From Palleronia sp. LCG004 (GTDB lineage: Bacteria > Pseudomonadota > Alphaproteobacteria > Rhodobacterales > Rhodobacteraceae): a stretch of DNA of 64,000 nucleotides. The translations under genes were made by a program, and so were the position numbers. The first letter of the stretch is position 1; every line of letters begins with the position of its first letter. Shown in pieces: positions 49,234 through 57,438 of this stretch. The notes beneath the pieces are model-generated. The model ran no database searches and was not told where the DNA came from. It saw only the letters and a list, made by a program, of their open reading frames with translations. The DNA lies in contig NZ_CP136759.1 of NCBI RefSeq assembly GCF_032931615.1, positions 2,422,501 to 2,486,500 on the forward strand. Direction: 5' to 3'.

Positions 49234-50022
49234 ATGGCGGATCTGCTCCGGGGCAAACGCGGTCTCGTCATGGGCGTGGCCAACGATCACTCGATCGCAT
49301 GGGGCATCGCCCGCGCGATGGCCGCCGAGGGGGCGGAGCTCGCCTTTTCCTACCAGGGAGAGGCCTTCGGCAAGCGGGTCGAACCGCTGGCGGCCTCCGT
49401 CGGCAGCGACTTCCTGATCGACATCGATGTCGGCAGCGACGACAGCATGGATGCGGGATTCGACAAGATCCGCGAACGCTGGGGCGGCCTCGACTTCGTG
49501 GTCCACGCGATTGCCTTTTCCGACAAGAAGGAACTGACGGGCCGCTTCATCAACACGACGCGGGCCAATTTCGGCAATTCGCTCGCTGTCAGCTGCTATT
49601 CATTCATCGACGTGGCGAAACGCGCCTCCGAGCTCATGCCTGAGGGCGGGACGCTCCTGACGCTCACCTATCAGGGGTCGAACAAGGTCACGCCGTTCTA
49701 CAACGTCATGGGCGTGGCGAAGGCCGCGCTGGAATCCGCGGTCAGGTATCTCGCGAACGATCTCGGGCCTGACGGCATCCGCGTCAACGCGATTTCGCCG
49801 GGGCCAATGAAGACTTTGGCCGGCGCGGCGATCGGCGGCGCGCGCAAGACCTTCAAGCATACGGGCGAGAATGCGCCGCTCAGATCCAATGCGACGCTCG
49901 ATGCCGTCGGCGGCACGGCGGTCTATCTCGCCTCCGAGGCCGGGTCGTACACCACGGGCGAGATCGTGCACGTGGATGGCGGCTACCACGTCCTCGGCAT
50001 GCCGCAGCCGGACCACATCTGA
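49234..50022 (+). CDS. fabI: Enoyl-ACP reductase FabI
   Basis: The 262-residue short-chain dehydrogenase reduces enoyl-ACP with NADH in each elongation cycle. The cofactor region is GLVMGVANDHSIAWGIARAM, and the Tyr-x6-Lys pair is in YNVMGVAKAALES. VHAIAFSDKKEL and SPGPMKTLAG are typical of FabI. It is the third gene of the fab operon and is followed by a hairpin. Confidence 0.95.
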   Translation: MADLLRGKRGLVMGVANDHSIAWGIARAMAAEGAELAFSYQGEAFGKRVEPLAASVGSDFLIDIDVGSDDSMDAGFDKIRERWGGLDFVVHAIAFSDKKELTGRFINTTRANFGNSLAVSCYSFIDVAKRASELMPEGGTLLTLTYQGSNKVTPFYNVMGVAKAALESAVRYLANDLGPDGIRVNAISPGPMKTLAGAAIGGARKTFKHTGENAPLRSNATLDAVGGTAVYLASEAGSYTTGEIVHVDGGYHVLGMPQPDHI

Positions 50023-50030
50023 AACGAAAG

Positions 50031-50055
50031 CGGGCCGCCCCATGGGGACGGCCCG
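50031..50055. terminator. hairpin between fabI and the FKBP gene
   Basis: CGGGCCG (50031-50037) and CGGCCCG (50049-50055) form the outer stem, with CCCC/GGGG pairing inside. On the minus strand it is followed by CTTTCGTTTC. It lies between convergent genes. Confidence 0.6.
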
Positions 50056-50102
50056 GCATCGCGACGGCACCTCGAGGATGCCGTCGCCGAATTCGCGCAG
50101 GC

Positions 50103-50537
50103 TCAGGCGGCCTTGATGTCGACGAGCTCGACGTCGAACTTCAGTTCCTGACCCGCAAGCGGGTGGTTCGCGTCGAGCATTACCTCGGTGTCGTTCGCCT
50201 CGGCCACCATCACGGGAATCGTCTGACCGTCGGGCGTCTGCATCTGCAGCTGGGTGCCCGGATCGGTCGGGATGTGATCGGGAAGCTGGTCACGCGGAAC
50301 CGCTTGGACGCGCTGCGGATCGCGGGGGCCGTAGCCCTCTTCCGGCGTCACGGTCACGGTCTTCTTGTCGCCGACTTCCATGCCGGTCAGGGCATTGTCG
50401 AGGCCCGGGATAATCTGGCCGGTGCCGAGCTGGAATTCCAGCGGCTCGCGGCCTTGGCTGCTGTCGAACTGGGTGCCGTCCGTCAGGCTGCCGGTGTAAT
50501 GCATGGAAACGGTGTCGCCTGCCTTTGCCTGGCTCAT
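50103..50537 (-). CDS. FKBP-type peptidyl-prolyl isomerase, SlyD-like
   Basis: The 144-residue cytoplasmic isomerase/chaperone has an FKBP core, VSMHYTGSLTDGTQFDSS near residue 10 and IPGLDNALTGMEVGDKK near residue 43. An IF insertion (residues about 75-125) is followed by the returning strand AGQELKFDVELVDIKAA. It lacks the Cys/His-rich nickel-binding tail of E. coli SlyD, so a role in urease nickel supply is not supported. A promoter lies about 78 bases upstream. Confidence 0.9.
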   Translation of the reverse strand: MSQAKAGDTVSMHYTGSLTDGTQFDSSQGREPLEFQLGTGQIIPGLDNALTGMEVGDKKTVTVTPEEGYGPRDPQRVQAVPRDQLPDHIPTDPGTQLQMQTPDGQTIPVMVAEANDTEVMLDANHPLAGQELKFDVELVDIKAA

Positions 50538-50614
50538 GTCGAACTCCTTCGATGTCGGATGAAATTTGAAGAGGCCGCCAATCTCGGCGGGTGCTCTGTC
50601 GCGTCTTGCGGGTA

Positions 50615-50642
50615 GACCTAGGGATCATTGCGCGGCTGTAAA
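50615..50642 (-). promoter_or_regulatory. promoter of the FKBP gene
   Basis: On the minus strand TTTACA (50637-50642) and TAGGTC (50615-50620) are 16 bases apart. The -10 hexamer equals those before mrp and ispH. Confidence 0.45.
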
Positions 50643-50780
50643 CCCCCGAAACCCTGCATTTCGGGCCAAAAACATGCAAATTCGGCGATTTTTCCGCCGG
50701 TTTTCGTGTTGTTTCGCAAAACGCCACCTTCCGCCACATGATGTTGCGCAGCGCCCGCCCCCGGTGCATCCTCGCCCCGC

Positions 50781-50800
50781 CGGGGGCCGAAGAGCCCCCG
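50781..50800 (+). other. hairpin in the leader of the alpha/beta hydrolase gene
   Basis: CGGGGGC (50781-50787) and GCCCCCG (50794-50800) pair across a six-base loop, 21 bases before the ATG. The rest of the 284-base gap (50538-50821) is unusually A/T rich around 50640-50740 and has no convincing gene. Confidence 0.45.
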
Positions 50801-50821
50801 AAATGACGAGAGGTCGCGCCG

Positions 50822-51637
50822 ATGCCTGATTTCACCACCTCCGACGGTCTCAGGCTTCATTACGAGGATCGCGGCGAGGGCACGGCGATCCTCTGCCTGT
50901 CCGGCTTGACGCGCAATTCGACCGATTTCGACTATGTCGCGCCGCACCTTTCGGGCCGTGTCATCGCGCTCGATTATCGCGGGCGGGGAAAATCCGACTG
51001 GGCCGAGAGCGACAGCTACAGCGTCCCCGTCGAGGCGCGCGACGCGCTCGAGCTTCTCGATCATCTGGAACTGCCCCGTGCCGCGATCCTGGGCACGTCG
51101 CGCGGCGGGCTCATCGCCATGCTGATCGCCGCCACCGCCAAGGACCGTCTCACGGGCGTCTGCCTCAACGATATCGGCCCCGAGATCGCGCCCGAGGGGA
51201 TCGCCGCGATCATGGACTATATCGGCCGCGCGCCCGAGCAGGCGACGCTGGCCGAAGCGGCGGCGATCCGTTCGGGCCTCATGGCGGGGTTCGAGGAGGT
51301 GCCGCAATCGCGCTGGATCGACGAGGTCGCCAAGCATTACGTCGAGGGCGAGAACGGCCTGACCATCAACTACGACCCGGGCCTCGCCGATGCCGTCCGG
51401 GCGGGCGGCGCCGAGCCCGCGCCGGACATGTGGCCGCTCTTCGACGCGCTGGAGGGGCTGCCGCTCGCCGCGATCAGGGGGCGCAACTCGAACCTCCTGT
51501 CGCCCGAGACCTTCGCCGAGATGCAGCGCCGCAGGCCCGACATGATCGCGGTCGAGGTGCCGGGGCGCGGCCACGTCCCCTTTCTCGACGAACCCGAGGC
51601 GCTCGACGCGCTTGCCAGATGGCAGGCGCTGCTGTGA
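50822..51637 (+). CDS. alpha/beta-fold hydrolase
   Basis: The 271-residue protein is an alpha/beta hydrolase with nucleophile Ser93 in GTSRGG and a C-terminal His in VPGRGHVPFLDEPEAL near residue 253. The oxyanion-side motif is LCLSGLTRNSTDF. No signal peptide is present. Its stop overlaps the GTG start of the dehydratase gene (GTGA), so the two products are probably made together. Substrate unknown; esterase or lactonase activity is the generic expectation. Confidence 0.85.
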   Translation: MPDFTTSDGLRLHYEDRGEGTAILCLSGLTRNSTDFDYVAPHLSGRVIALDYRGRGKSDWAESDSYSVPVEARDALELLDHLELPRAAILGTSRGGLIAMLIAATAKDRLTGVCLNDIGPEIAPEGIAAIMDYIGRAPEQATLAEAAAIRSGLMAGFEEVPQSRWIDEVAKHYVEGENGLTINYDPGLADAVRAGGAEPAPDMWPLFDALEGLPLAAIRGRNSNLLSPETFAEMQRRRPDMIAVEVPGRGHVPFLDEPEALDALARWQALL

Positions 51638-52602
51638 CGCCCGACGCCATCGACGCCGCCGCGCGGAGATTGCAGGGCCATGCCCGACGCACGCCGCTTC
51701 TCTCAGCGCCGCTTCTCGACGAGGTGGCCGGCCGGCGCGTGCTGGTGAAGGCCGAATGCCTGCAGCTCACCGGCAGCTTCAAGTTCCGAGGAGCCTTCTC
51801 GGCGATCAGCGCTATGGACGAGACGACGCGCAATCGCGGCATCCTCGCCTATTCCTCGGGCAACCACGCGCAGGGCGTGGCGCTCGCCGCCCGGATGCAC
51901 GGCGTGCCCGCGACGATCGTGATGCCCGCCGACGCGCCCGCGACGAAGCTCGCCAATACGCGCGCCTACGGGGCCGAGATCGTGACCTATGACCGCCATG
52001 CAGAGGATCGCGAGGCGATCGGCGAGACGATGGCGCGCGACCGTGGCCTGACGCTCGTCCGTCCCTATGACGAGCCGGATGTTATCGCGGGCCAGGCGTC
52101 CTGCGGGATCGAGATCGCGGAGGAGCTGGGCGATGCCACGGGCGACGTGCTCGTCTGCTGCGGCGGCGGCGGGCTCACATCGGGCATCGCGCTTGCGCTG
52201 GCCGAGCGTGCGCCGGGCCTGCGTGTGCGACCGGTGGAGCCTCGGGGCTTCGACGACACGGCCCGTTCGCTTGCCGCCGGAGAGATCCTGCGCAACGCGC
52301 CGGACGCCCGCAGCATCTGCGACGCGATCGTGACGCCCGCGCCGGGGCAGTTGACCTTTCCGATCATGAAGCGCCATTGCGGTCCGGGCATCGCCGTTAC
52401 CGACGACGAGGCGCTGCACGCGATGGCGCTGGCCTTCGCGCGGCTGAAGATCGTGCTCGAGCCCGGCGGTGCCGTCGCGCTTGCCGCCGCGCTCTTCCAT
52501 GGCGGGGAGGTCGCGGGCGACACGGTCGTCTGCGTGGCCTCGGGCGGCAATGTCGATCCCGCAACCTTCCGGGCGGCGCTCGAACGGTTCGGCGATGGCT
52601 GA
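51634..52602 (+). CDS. Serine/threonine dehydratase (PLP fold II)
   Basis: The 322-residue PLP enzyme resembles catabolic threonine dehydratase and serine racemase. The Schiff-base lysine is in TGSFKFRGAFS near residue 50, the substrate loop is SSGNHAQG, the phosphate-binding loop is CGGGGLTSG, and VASGGNVDP lies near the end. No ACT regulatory domain is present. The start is GTG at 51634, overlapping the previous stop. Hydroxyamino acids or related 3-hydroxyaspartate compounds are possible substrates. Confidence 0.88.
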   Translation: MTPDAIDAAARRLQGHARRTPLLSAPLLDEVAGRRVLVKAECLQLTGSFKFRGAFSAISAMDETTRNRGILAYSSGNHAQGVALAARMHGVPATIVMPADAPATKLANTRAYGAEIVTYDRHAEDREAIGETMARDRGLTLVRPYDEPDVIAGQASCGIEIAEELGDATGDVLVCCGGGGLTSGIALALAERAPGLRVRPVEPRGFDDTARSLAAGEILRNAPDARSICDAIVTPAPGQLTFPIMKRHCGPGIAVTDDEALHAMALAFARLKIVLEPGGAVALAAALFHGGEVAGDTVVCVASGGNVDPATFRAALERFGDG

Positions 52603-52646
52603 GACCGGCGCGCCCCACCGCCCCACCCCCCTATCGGAGCCTTCCC

Positions 52647-53435
52647 ATGCCCATCGCCACCTTTGACGGTTTGCATCTGCATTACGAGGAAAGCGGCGAT
52701 CCGGACGGCGCGCCGATCGTCTTCGCGAATTCCCTCGGCACGGACATGCGGCTCTGGGATGCGATCCTGCCGCTGCTGCCAGCGGGCCTCAGGATCATCC
52801 GCTACGACAAGCGTGGCCACGGGCTGAGCGATTGCCCACCGATGCCCTATTCCATGGGCATGCTCATCACCGATGCCGAACGGCTCATGGACCGTCTCGA
52901 TGTGCGCGACAGCCTCTTCGTGGGGCTTTCCATAGGCGGCATGATCGCGCAGGGCCTTTCGGTGAAGCGGCCCGACCTCATCCGCGCCGTGGTGCTGTCG
53001 AACACCGCCGCCAAGATCGGCACGCCCGAGATCTGGAAGGACCGGATCGACACGCTCAAGATCGACGGGATCGAGGCGCTGGCGGATGCGGTGATGGAGC
53101 GGTGGTTCTCGGCCGAATTCCGTGCGACGGACGAGATCGTGAAATGGCGGCACCTGCTCTGCCGCACGCCGCGCGACGGCTATGGCGGATGCTCGGCCGC
53201 GATCTCGGGCACGGATTTCTACGCCTCGACCGCGACGCTGCGCCTGCCCGCGCTCGGCATCGCGGGGTCCGAGGACGGCAGCACGCCGCCCGACCTCATG
53301 CGCGAGACGATGGACCTGATCCCCGGATCGGACTTCGCGCTGATCCGCGGGGCGGGACATCTGCCCTGCGTCGAGAAGCCCGAGGAATACGCAGGGATCC
53401 TGTCGGATTTCATTCGCCGCACCGGCCACGTCTGA
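52647..53435 (+). CDS. 3-oxoadipate enol-lactonase-like alpha/beta hydrolase
   Basis: The 262-residue protein closely follows the PcaD pattern: FANSLGTDMRLWDAILPLL near residue 27, RYDKRGHGLSD, the nucleophile Ser in FVGLSIGGMIAQGLS, and a late His in IRGAGHLPCVEKPEE. PcaD hydrolyses 3-oxoadipate enol-lactone in protocatechuate degradation. No other pca genes are in the window, so the specific role is unconfirmed. GGAGC lies upstream of the ATG. It starts 44 bases after the dehydratase gene on the same strand. Confidence 0.8.
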   Translation: MPIATFDGLHLHYEESGDPDGAPIVFANSLGTDMRLWDAILPLLPAGLRIIRYDKRGHGLSDCPPMPYSMGMLITDAERLMDRLDVRDSLFVGLSIGGMIAQGLSVKRPDLIRAVVLSNTAAKIGTPEIWKDRIDTLKIDGIEALADAVMERWFSAEFRATDEIVKWRHLLCRTPRDGYGGCSAAISGTDFYASTATLRLPALGIAGSEDGSTPPDLMRETMDLIPGSDFALIRGAGHLPCVEKPEEYAGILSDFIRRTGHV

Positions 53436-53491
53436 GGCATGTCCCGCGCGCGGGGTACCTGAGCGCCGACCCGCGTCCGCCTGCCGCAGGA

Positions 53492-53520
53492 TTGACACCG
53501 CCCGGAGCCCGCGCGATGAC
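53492..53520 (+). promoter_or_regulatory. promoter of the MFS transporter gene
   Basis: TTGACA (53492-53497) and GATGAC (53515-53520) are 17 bases apart, 44 bases before the ATG. It resembles the tRNA-Ala and helicase promoters. Confidence 0.5.
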
Positions 53521-53564
53521 GCGCGCTTGCGCCAGCGACATCCGTCGCGCCTTTGGGAGACCCG

Positions 53565-54773
53565 ATGAAAGACCGCCTGCCCCTGACCTTCATCATGGTG
53601 ACACTCATCATCGATGCGATGGGGATCGGCCTCGTCCTGCCGGTGATGCCCGACCTCATCGAGGAGGTGTCGGGCGGCAACCTTGCCGAGGCCGCGCTCT
53701 GGGGCGGGATCCTCTCGACCAGCTTCGCGGTGATGCAGTTCCTCTTCGGCCCGTTCCTCGGATCGCTGAGCGACCGGTTCGGACGACGTCCGGTCCTGCT
53801 CGTCTCGCTTCTCGTCATGAGCCTCGACTATCTCGTCATCGCACTCGCCGGCAGTATCTGGGTCCTGCTCGCGGGACGGATCGTGGGCGGCATCGCGGCC
53901 TCGACGCAATCGACGGCGACGGCTTTCGTCGCCGACATCTCGACCCCGGCGCAGAAGGCCGCGCGCTTCGGCATGGTCGGTGCGTCCTTCGGGGTGGGCT
54001 TCGTGCTCGGCCCGCTGCTGGGTGGCGTGCTGGCCGAATACGGGACCCGCGCGCCGTTCTACATGGCGAGCGTTCTCGCCGCGCTGAACCTCTGCTTCGG
54101 CTATTTCATCCTGCCCGAGACCGTGACCGACCGGATCAGGCGGCCCTTCTCGTGGGTCAGGGCCAATCCGCTGGGTGCGCTGCTCGATCTGGGCCGGATG
54201 GAGGGGGTCACGCGGCTGGTCCTGATGTTCTTCCTCTATCAGGTGGCGTTCTTCGTCTATCCCGCGATCTGGGCCTACTTCACCAAGGCGCGGTTCGGGT
54301 GGAACCCGCAGATGGTCGGCCTGTCGCTCGCCTTCTTCGGCATCGCGCTGGCCCTCGTGCAGGGCTGGCTCATCCGCTACATCCTGCGCTGGCTGGGAGA
54401 TCGGGGCACGGTGATCTACGGGCTGATCTTCAACAGCATCGCCTTCATCCTGCTGGCCTTCGTGACAAGCGGGACGGTCGCGCTGATCCTCACGCCGCTC
54501 GCGGCCCTAGGCGCGGTCGTGACGCCCGCACTGCAGGGGATCATGTCGCGGACCATTCCCGACAATGCCCAAGGCGGCCTGCAGGGCCTGCTGACGAGTG
54601 CGGGCGCGCTCGCCATGATCGTCTCGCCGCTGATGATGACGCAGGTCTTCTGGCTCGCCACGGCCGACAGCACGCCCTTCTACCTTCCGGGCGCGCCGTT
54701 CCTCCTGTCGATGCTGCTTCTCGTCGCCTGCGCCTTCGTGTTCCTGACCCGACGCCGCAAGCCCGCCGCCTGA
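53565..54773 (+). CDS. MFS transporter, TCR/Tet-like
   Basis: The 402-residue inner-membrane protein has about 12 hydrophobic helices. MFS motif A is GSLSDRFGRRPVLLVSL near residue 67, and the Tet-like first helix is TLIIDAMGIGLVLPVMPDL with a charged Asp. The group comprises proton-driven drug exporters of the tetracycline-resistance type, but most chromosomal members have no proven antibiotic substrate. ATG at 53565 follows GGGAGA; an in-frame TTG upstream is less likely. It is convergent with the aminotransferase gene three bases away. Confidence 0.87.
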   Translation: MKDRLPLTFIMVTLIIDAMGIGLVLPVMPDLIEEVSGGNLAEAALWGGILSTSFAVMQFLFGPFLGSLSDRFGRRPVLLVSLLVMSLDYLVIALAGSIWVLLAGRIVGGIAASTQSTATAFVADISTPAQKAARFGMVGASFGVGFVLGPLLGGVLAEYGTRAPFYMASVLAALNLCFGYFILPETVTDRIRRPFSWVRANPLGALLDLGRMEGVTRLVLMFFLYQVAFFVYPAIWAYFTKARFGWNPQMVGLSLAFFGIALALVQGWLIRYILRWLGDRGTVIYGLIFNSIAFILLAFVTSGTVALILTPLAALGAVVTPALQGIMSRTIPDNAQGGLQGLLTSAGALAMIVSPLMMTQVFWLATADSTPFYLPGAPFLLSMLLLVACAFVFLTRRRKPAA

Positions 54774-54776
54774 GCC

Positions 54777-56156
54777 TCAGAGCCCGGCGGCGCGGATCGC
54801 CTTGACGGTGGTGCCCACGATCTCGTCCACGTTCTCGCGCGAGAGGCTGAGCGGCGGGGCGAAGCCCAGGATGTCGCCGCCGGGCATGGCGCGCGCGATC
54901 ACGCGCTCCTCGGCCATCTTGCCCACGACCTTGGCCGCCACCTTGCGCGACGGATCGAAGAACCTGCGACGCCCGCGATCCTCGACCAGCTCGACCGCGG
55001 CCAGCATTCCCTCGCCACGGACTTCGCCCACATGGGGATGGTCGGCAAGCGCCGCGCGCATCTCCGAGGTGAGATAGGCCCCCACGGTCCCTGCATTCTC
55101 GACGAGCTTCAGGTCGTCGATGAGCTTGAGGTTCGCGACGCCCGCCGCCGCGCCGATCGGATGCGCGGAATAGGTCCAGCCATGGCCGAGCGGTCCGTTC
55201 TCGTCCGTGCCCTGCTCGAGCACCTTCCAGACCTTGTCGCTGACGATGGACCCCGAGAGCGGAGCATAGGCGCTGGTCAGCCCCTTGGCGATCGTGATGA
55301 GGTCGGGCTCGATCCCGTAATGGTCCGACCCGAACATGGTGCCGAGCCGACCGAAACCGGTCACGACCTCATCGGCGACGAGAAGGATGTCATGACGTTT
55401 CAGGATCGGCTCGATCGCCTGCCAGTAGCCCTCGGGCGGCGGGACGATACCACCGGTTCCGAGCATCGGTTCGGCCCAGAAGGCGGCGATCGTCTCGGGG
55501 CCCTCGCGCTCGATCAGTTCCTCAAGATCGGCCGCGCATTGCGCGACGAACTGGGCCTCGCTCTGATCGGGATCGTCGCGGTGGAAATAATATGGCGCGG
55601 TCGTGTGCAGGACGGGGGCGAGCGGCAGGTCGAACTTGCGGTGGAAGAGCTCGAGCCCGGTCAGCGATCCGGTCATCAGGCCCGATCCGTGGTAACCCCG
55701 CCAGCGCGAGATGATCTTCTTCTTCTCGGGCAGGCCACGGATATTGTTATAGTACCAGACGAGCTTGAGGTTCGTTTCGTTCGCGTCGGACCCCGACAGT
55801 CCGAAATAGACCTTGGACATGTTCCTGGGCGCGCGTTCGATCACCATCCGGGCAAGCGTGATCGACGCCTCGGTCCCGTGGCCCACATAGGCGTGGTAAT
55901 AGGCGAGCTCCTGCGCCTGCCTGGCGATCGCGTCGGATATTTCCCGCCGGCCATAGCCTACGTTCACGCAATAGAGCCCGGCAAAGGCATCCAGCATGCG
56001 GTTGCCGTCGGAATCCTCGATATGCACGCCCGAGGCGCTGCGGATCACGCGGGTCGCCGTCTCTCCGCGGGCATGTTGGGCCAGATGTGTCGACGGATGC
56101 AGAAAATGGTCGCGATCCCATTTGGAAAGCTCGTCGTTCAGGCGCAGATCGTCCAT
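54777..56156 (-). CDS. Class III (omega) PLP aminotransferase
   Basis: The 459-residue aminotransferase has the class III pattern: FAGLYCVNVGYGRREI near residue 58, GSDANETNLKLVWYYN, RGYHGSGLMTGSLTG, LLVADEVVTGFGRLG with the cofactor Asp, and the Schiff-base lysine in LITIAKGLTSAYAPL near residue 289. Group members transaminate diamines, omega-amino acids or taurine to pyruvate. It is divergent from an ectoine-hydrolase-like gene, so a DoeD-like role on 2,4-diaminobutyrate is proposed; beta-alanine from pyrimidine catabolism is another plausible amino donor. Confidence 0.88.
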   Translation of the reverse strand: MDDLRLNDELSKWDRDHFLHPSTHLAQHARGETATRVIRSASGVHIEDSDGNRMLDAFAGLYCVNVGYGRREISDAIARQAQELAYYHAYVGHGTEASITLARMVIERAPRNMSKVYFGLSGSDANETNLKLVWYYNNIRGLPEKKKIISRWRGYHGSGLMTGSLTGLELFHRKFDLPLAPVLHTTAPYYFHRDDPDQSEAQFVAQCAADLEELIEREGPETIAAFWAEPMLGTGGIVPPPEGYWQAIEPILKRHDILLVADEVVTGFGRLGTMFGSDHYGIEPDLITIAKGLTSAYAPLSGSIVSDKVWKVLEQGTDENGPLGHGWTYSAHPIGAAAGVANLKLIDDLKLVENAGTVGAYLTSEMRAALADHPHVGEVRGEGMLAAVELVEDRGRRRFFDPSRKVAAKVVGKMAEERVIARAMPGGDILGFAPPLSLSRENVDEIVGTTVKAIRAAGL

Positions 56157-56256
56157 GTCGCGGACCCTCCTTTTGCGATATGCTCGAGGCTAGCCGCAGG
56201 CGGCGGCGCTTGGAACCCCCCAAGGGGGACGACCGCGACCCCGAAGGAGGATGCCC

Positions 56257-57438
56257 ATGACGAAACACGAACCTGCCTTCAGCGTCGCGGAATACCAGAG
56301 ACGATTGTCGCTGGTGCGCGGCCGGATGGAGGCGGAAGGGCTCGACATCCTGTTCGTCACGAACCCGTCGAACATGGCCTGGCTCACCGGGTATGACGGG
56401 TGGTCGTTCTATGTCCATCAGGGCGTGATCGTACTGCCCGATGCCGATCCGCTCTGGTGGGGGCGGTACATGGACGGGTTCGGGGCGCATCGCACCGTCT
56501 GGATGAGCAACGACCGCGTTCTGAGTTATTCCGACGACTACATCCAGTCCGACGACCGCCATCCGATGCAGACGCTCGCCGCGCATCTGGGCGATCTCGG
56601 AGGGGCCGAGGCCCGGATCGGCGTTGAGAAGGAGAACTATTACTTCACCGCCCGCGCGATGGAGGTGCTGAGCGCCGAATTGCCGCAGGCGGTGTTTGTC
56701 GATGCGACGAATCTCTGCAACTGGCAGCGCACCGTCAAATCGGCGGAAGAGCTCGTCTTCATGCGCAAGGCAGGGGCGATCAGCTCGAAGATGATCCGCG
56801 GGCTGATGGAGCGCGTCGAGGTCGGCCTGCCCAAGAACGAGCTCGTGGCCGATATCTATCGCGATGCGCTGATGGGCGTCGACGGCGATTGGGGCGACTA
56901 TCCGGCGATCGTGCCGCTGCTGCCCTCGGGATCGGACGCGGCCGCCGCGCATCTGACCTGGGACGGGCGACCCTTTCAGAAGGACGAAGCGACCTTCTTC
57001 GAGATCTCGGGCTGCTACCGCCGCTATCACGCACCATTCTGCCGGACCGTGTTCCTCGGCGATCCGCCGCGCGAGATGCGCCATGCCGAGGCCGCGGTCG
57101 CCCGCGGGATCGAGGCGGGGCTGAAGGCGGCAACGCCCGGCAACCGCGCCTGTGACGTCGCCATAGCGCTAAAATCCGAACTCGAACGGGCGGGCATCAC
57201 CAAGACCGGGCGTGTGGGCTATGCCGTCGGGCTGAGCTACCCGCCCGACTGGGGCGAGCATACGGTCAGCCTGCGCGAGACGGACGAAACGCTGCTCCGA
57301 CCCGGCATGACCTTCCATTTCATGCCGGCGCTCTGGATGGAGGATTGGGGGCTGGAGCTGACGGAAACCATCGTCATCGGCGAAAGCGGCCCGGCGGAAT
57401 GCCTGTGCGACTTTCCCCGCGCGCTCGTCGCGAAATGA
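56257..57438 (+). CDS. doeA: Ectoine hydrolase-like M24 (creatinase-type) protein
   Basis: The 393-residue protein resembles DoeA/EutD, which opens ectoine to N-acetyl-2,4-diaminobutyrate. NPSNMAWLTGYDGWSFYVHQ, KENYYFTARA, LLPSGSDAAAAHLTWD and MTFHFMPALWMEDWG fit remembered family sequence. The positions of the usual M24 metal ligands are altered: FFEISGCYRRYHAPFCRTVF lacks the two Asp residues, as in metal-free creatinase-type enzymes. GGAGG lies six bases before the second ATG, which I chose. The stop overlaps the ArgE-like gene as ATGA. No ectoine transporter or EnuR gene is in the window. Confidence 0.82.
   Translation: MTKHEPAFSVAEYQRRLSLVRGRMEAEGLDILFVTNPSNMAWLTGYDGWSFYVHQGVIVLPDADPLWWGRYMDGFGAHRTVWMSNDRVLSYSDDYIQSDDRHPMQTLAAHLGDLGGAEARIGVEKENYYFTARAMEVLSAELPQAVFVDATNLCNWQRTVKSAEELVFMRKAGAISSKMIRGLMERVEVGLPKNELVADIYRDALMGVDGDWGDYPAIVPLLPSGSDAAAAHLTWDGRPFQKDEATFFEISGCYRRYHAPFCRTVFLGDPPREMRHAEAAVARGIEAGLKAATPGNRACDVAIALKSELERAGITKTGRVGYAVGLSYPPDWGEHTVSLRETDETLLRPGMTFHFMPALWMEDWGLELTETIVIGESGPAECLCDFPRALVAK

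Noticed and set aside
50103..50537. FKBP/SlyD-like protein as a nickel-supply factor for urease
   Set aside because: It lacks the His/Cys-rich C-terminal tail of nickel-binding SlyD and lies 40 kb from the urease genes.
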